Below, piece after piece: positions 63,250 through 64,000 of a stretch of 64,000 bases of DNA (within the stretch, counting starts at the first letter, position 1; each line of letters starts with the position of its first letter). Source of the DNA: Bifidobacterium sp. ESL0728. GTDB lineage: Bacteria > Actinomycetota > Actinomycetes > Actinomycetales > Bifidobacteriaceae. The notes below the pieces were generated by a model, which saw only the letters and a list, made by a program, of their open reading frames with translations, was not told the DNA's origin and ran no database searches. Where the stretch lies: positions 806,001-870,000 of the forward strand of contig NZ_CP113925.1 in assembly GCF_029392015.1 (NCBI RefSeq), given 5' to 3'. The position numbers were made by a program, and so were the translations under genes.

Positions 63250-64000
63250 TCAGTTCTTTTCTTCTAAGGCTGCGGTGCTGGAACGAGTAATCAGAGAAGT
63301 AGGGAATATGATGCTTTTTTCCGCATCTGCTTTTCCTTGTTTGGCGTCCAATATCATTTGCAGGGCTTGCGCTGCCATATCGCGCAATGGTTGGCGTACG
63401 GTGGTCAGTGAAGGATTCATATATGCAGCTGTCTGTACATCATCGAATCCAACCACAGAAAGGTTCTCCGGGATTTTCACGTTGAGTTGCCTTGCCGCTT
63501 CAAAGACACCCATGGCTTGACGGTCGCTTCCCGCGAAAATCGCGGTCGGAGGATTTTCCATTTGCAGAAGAGCCTTGCCTTGCGCGAGACCTTCGGTTTC
63601 ATCAAAATTACCTATTTTCACCAAAGAATCGTCAATTGGTATACCTGCTTCTTCCAACGCCGCTTGATAACCGTCGAGTCGGGCTTTCGAACACATCATG
63701 TCGGTAGGGCCGGTGATGATAGCGATTCTTTTATGCCCTAAAGATATAAGATGCCGAGTTGCAATCAGACCTCCGGTCCAATTATCCGCATGAACAGACA
63801 TGGACTCGGGAGATGGGTCACCAGATGGGTCCAAAATTGTATAAGGTATATTGCGAGAGCGAAGTTTATGCGTTTCGTTGGGCATCAAACTTGAAAAAAC
63901 AAGTATCACTCCAATAGGGTTTCTTCTGATGACGCCATCAACCCAATCCGAAGCAGGGTGCAGTTTATTGCCGTTGACAGTGACTATGACGCTTAGTCCG
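63250..64000 (-). CDS. LacI-family transcriptional regulator, N-terminus outside the window
   Basis: At least 250 residues in an open frame that runs off the right edge, so the start and the DNA-binding helix-turn-helix are not seen. The ligand-binding domain is typical: GVILVFSSLMP, YTILDPSGD, VHADNWTGGLIATRHLISLGHKRIAIITGP, RLDGYQAALEEAGI, PTAIFAGSDRQAMGVFEAARQLNVKIPENLSVVGFDDVQTAAYMNPSLTTVRQPLRDMAAQALQMIL. It probably senses a sugar or related metabolite and controls a neighbouring catabolic locus beyond 64 kb. Convergent with the dehydrogenase gene. Confidence 0.9.
   Translation of the reverse strand, partial: GLSVIVTVNGNKLHPASDWVDGVIRRNPIGVILVFSSLMPNETHKLRSRNIPYTILDPSGDPSPESMSVHADNWTGGLIATRHLISLGHKRIAIITGPTDMMCSKARLDGYQAALEEAGIPIDDSLVKIGNFDETEGLAQGKALLQMENPPTAIFAGSDRQAMGVFEAARQLNVKIPENLSVVGFDDVQTAAYMNPSLTTVRQPLRDMAAQALQMILDAKQGKADAEKSIIFPTSLITRSSTAALEEKN

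Overview
The window looks like chromosome from a member of the Bifidobacteriaceae (Actinobacteria), probably a Bifidobacterium. Support: the tilS-hpt-ftsH-(folK)-DUF3180 gene order, a GC-rich coding style outside one island, the PBP4/PerM/glycosyltransferase neighbourhood, and Gly/Arg/Asp-rich DEAD-box helicase and Asn-rich FtsH termini. A complete cydABDC block (cytochrome bd oxidase plus its ABC exporter) and apparent loss of functional folate genes would suit an insect-gut or otherwise oxygen-exposed bifidobacterium. That placement is inference.

Region by region. 1-6.7 kb: cydABDC behind a perfect inverted repeat. 6.9-19.4 kb: polyprenyl synthetase, MgtC-like protein, two family-2 glycosyltransferases, PerM-like transporter, D-Ala-D-Ala carboxypeptidase, tilS, hpt, ftsH, a degenerate FolK-like protein and a DUF3180 membrane protein, mostly tightly coupled. 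19.4-32 kb: tesB, a wHTH/PD-(D/E)XK-type protein, ettA, a barrel protein, a short peptide deformylase, a DEAD-box helicase and a class II UvrA-like protein. Their gaps hold several unusual repeats: a 51-bp tandem array, a 25-bp perfect inverted repeat, and a dispersed element carrying DnaA boxes. 31.5-38.8 kb: a RelB/PIN toxin-antitoxin pair, MsrAB and a very large SWIM/SNF2 helicase.

38.9-50.7 kb is an AT-richer defence island. One strand carries a type IC-like restriction-modification operon, hsdM - DUF4238 gene - hsdS - hsdR - T4-Pnkp-like 3' phosphatase. The convergent strand carries C5 DNA methyltransferase - dual-GHKL histidine-kinase-like ATPase - receiver protein whose C-terminal region has an RNxxxH motif typical of HEPN RNases. 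I regard this second operon as the best candidate for an undescribed system: a methyltransferase, a kinase and a phospho-switched RNase candidate. The phosphatase and DUF4238 genes recall, in layout only, the PrrC anticodon-nuclease guard of EcoprrI.

50.8-64 kb is accessory and redox-oriented: alcohol dehydrogenase, two tiny overlapping genes, an AbiEi/AbiEii type IV toxin-antitoxin pair with three matching operator-like sites, three flavin/quinone reductase-like proteins, a CapA-like phosphoesterase, an ATP-grasp (R2K-like) protein, two tandem aldehyde dehydrogenases, and a LacI-family regulator cut by the window end. I saw no rRNA, tRNA, CRISPR array, integrase or transposase.
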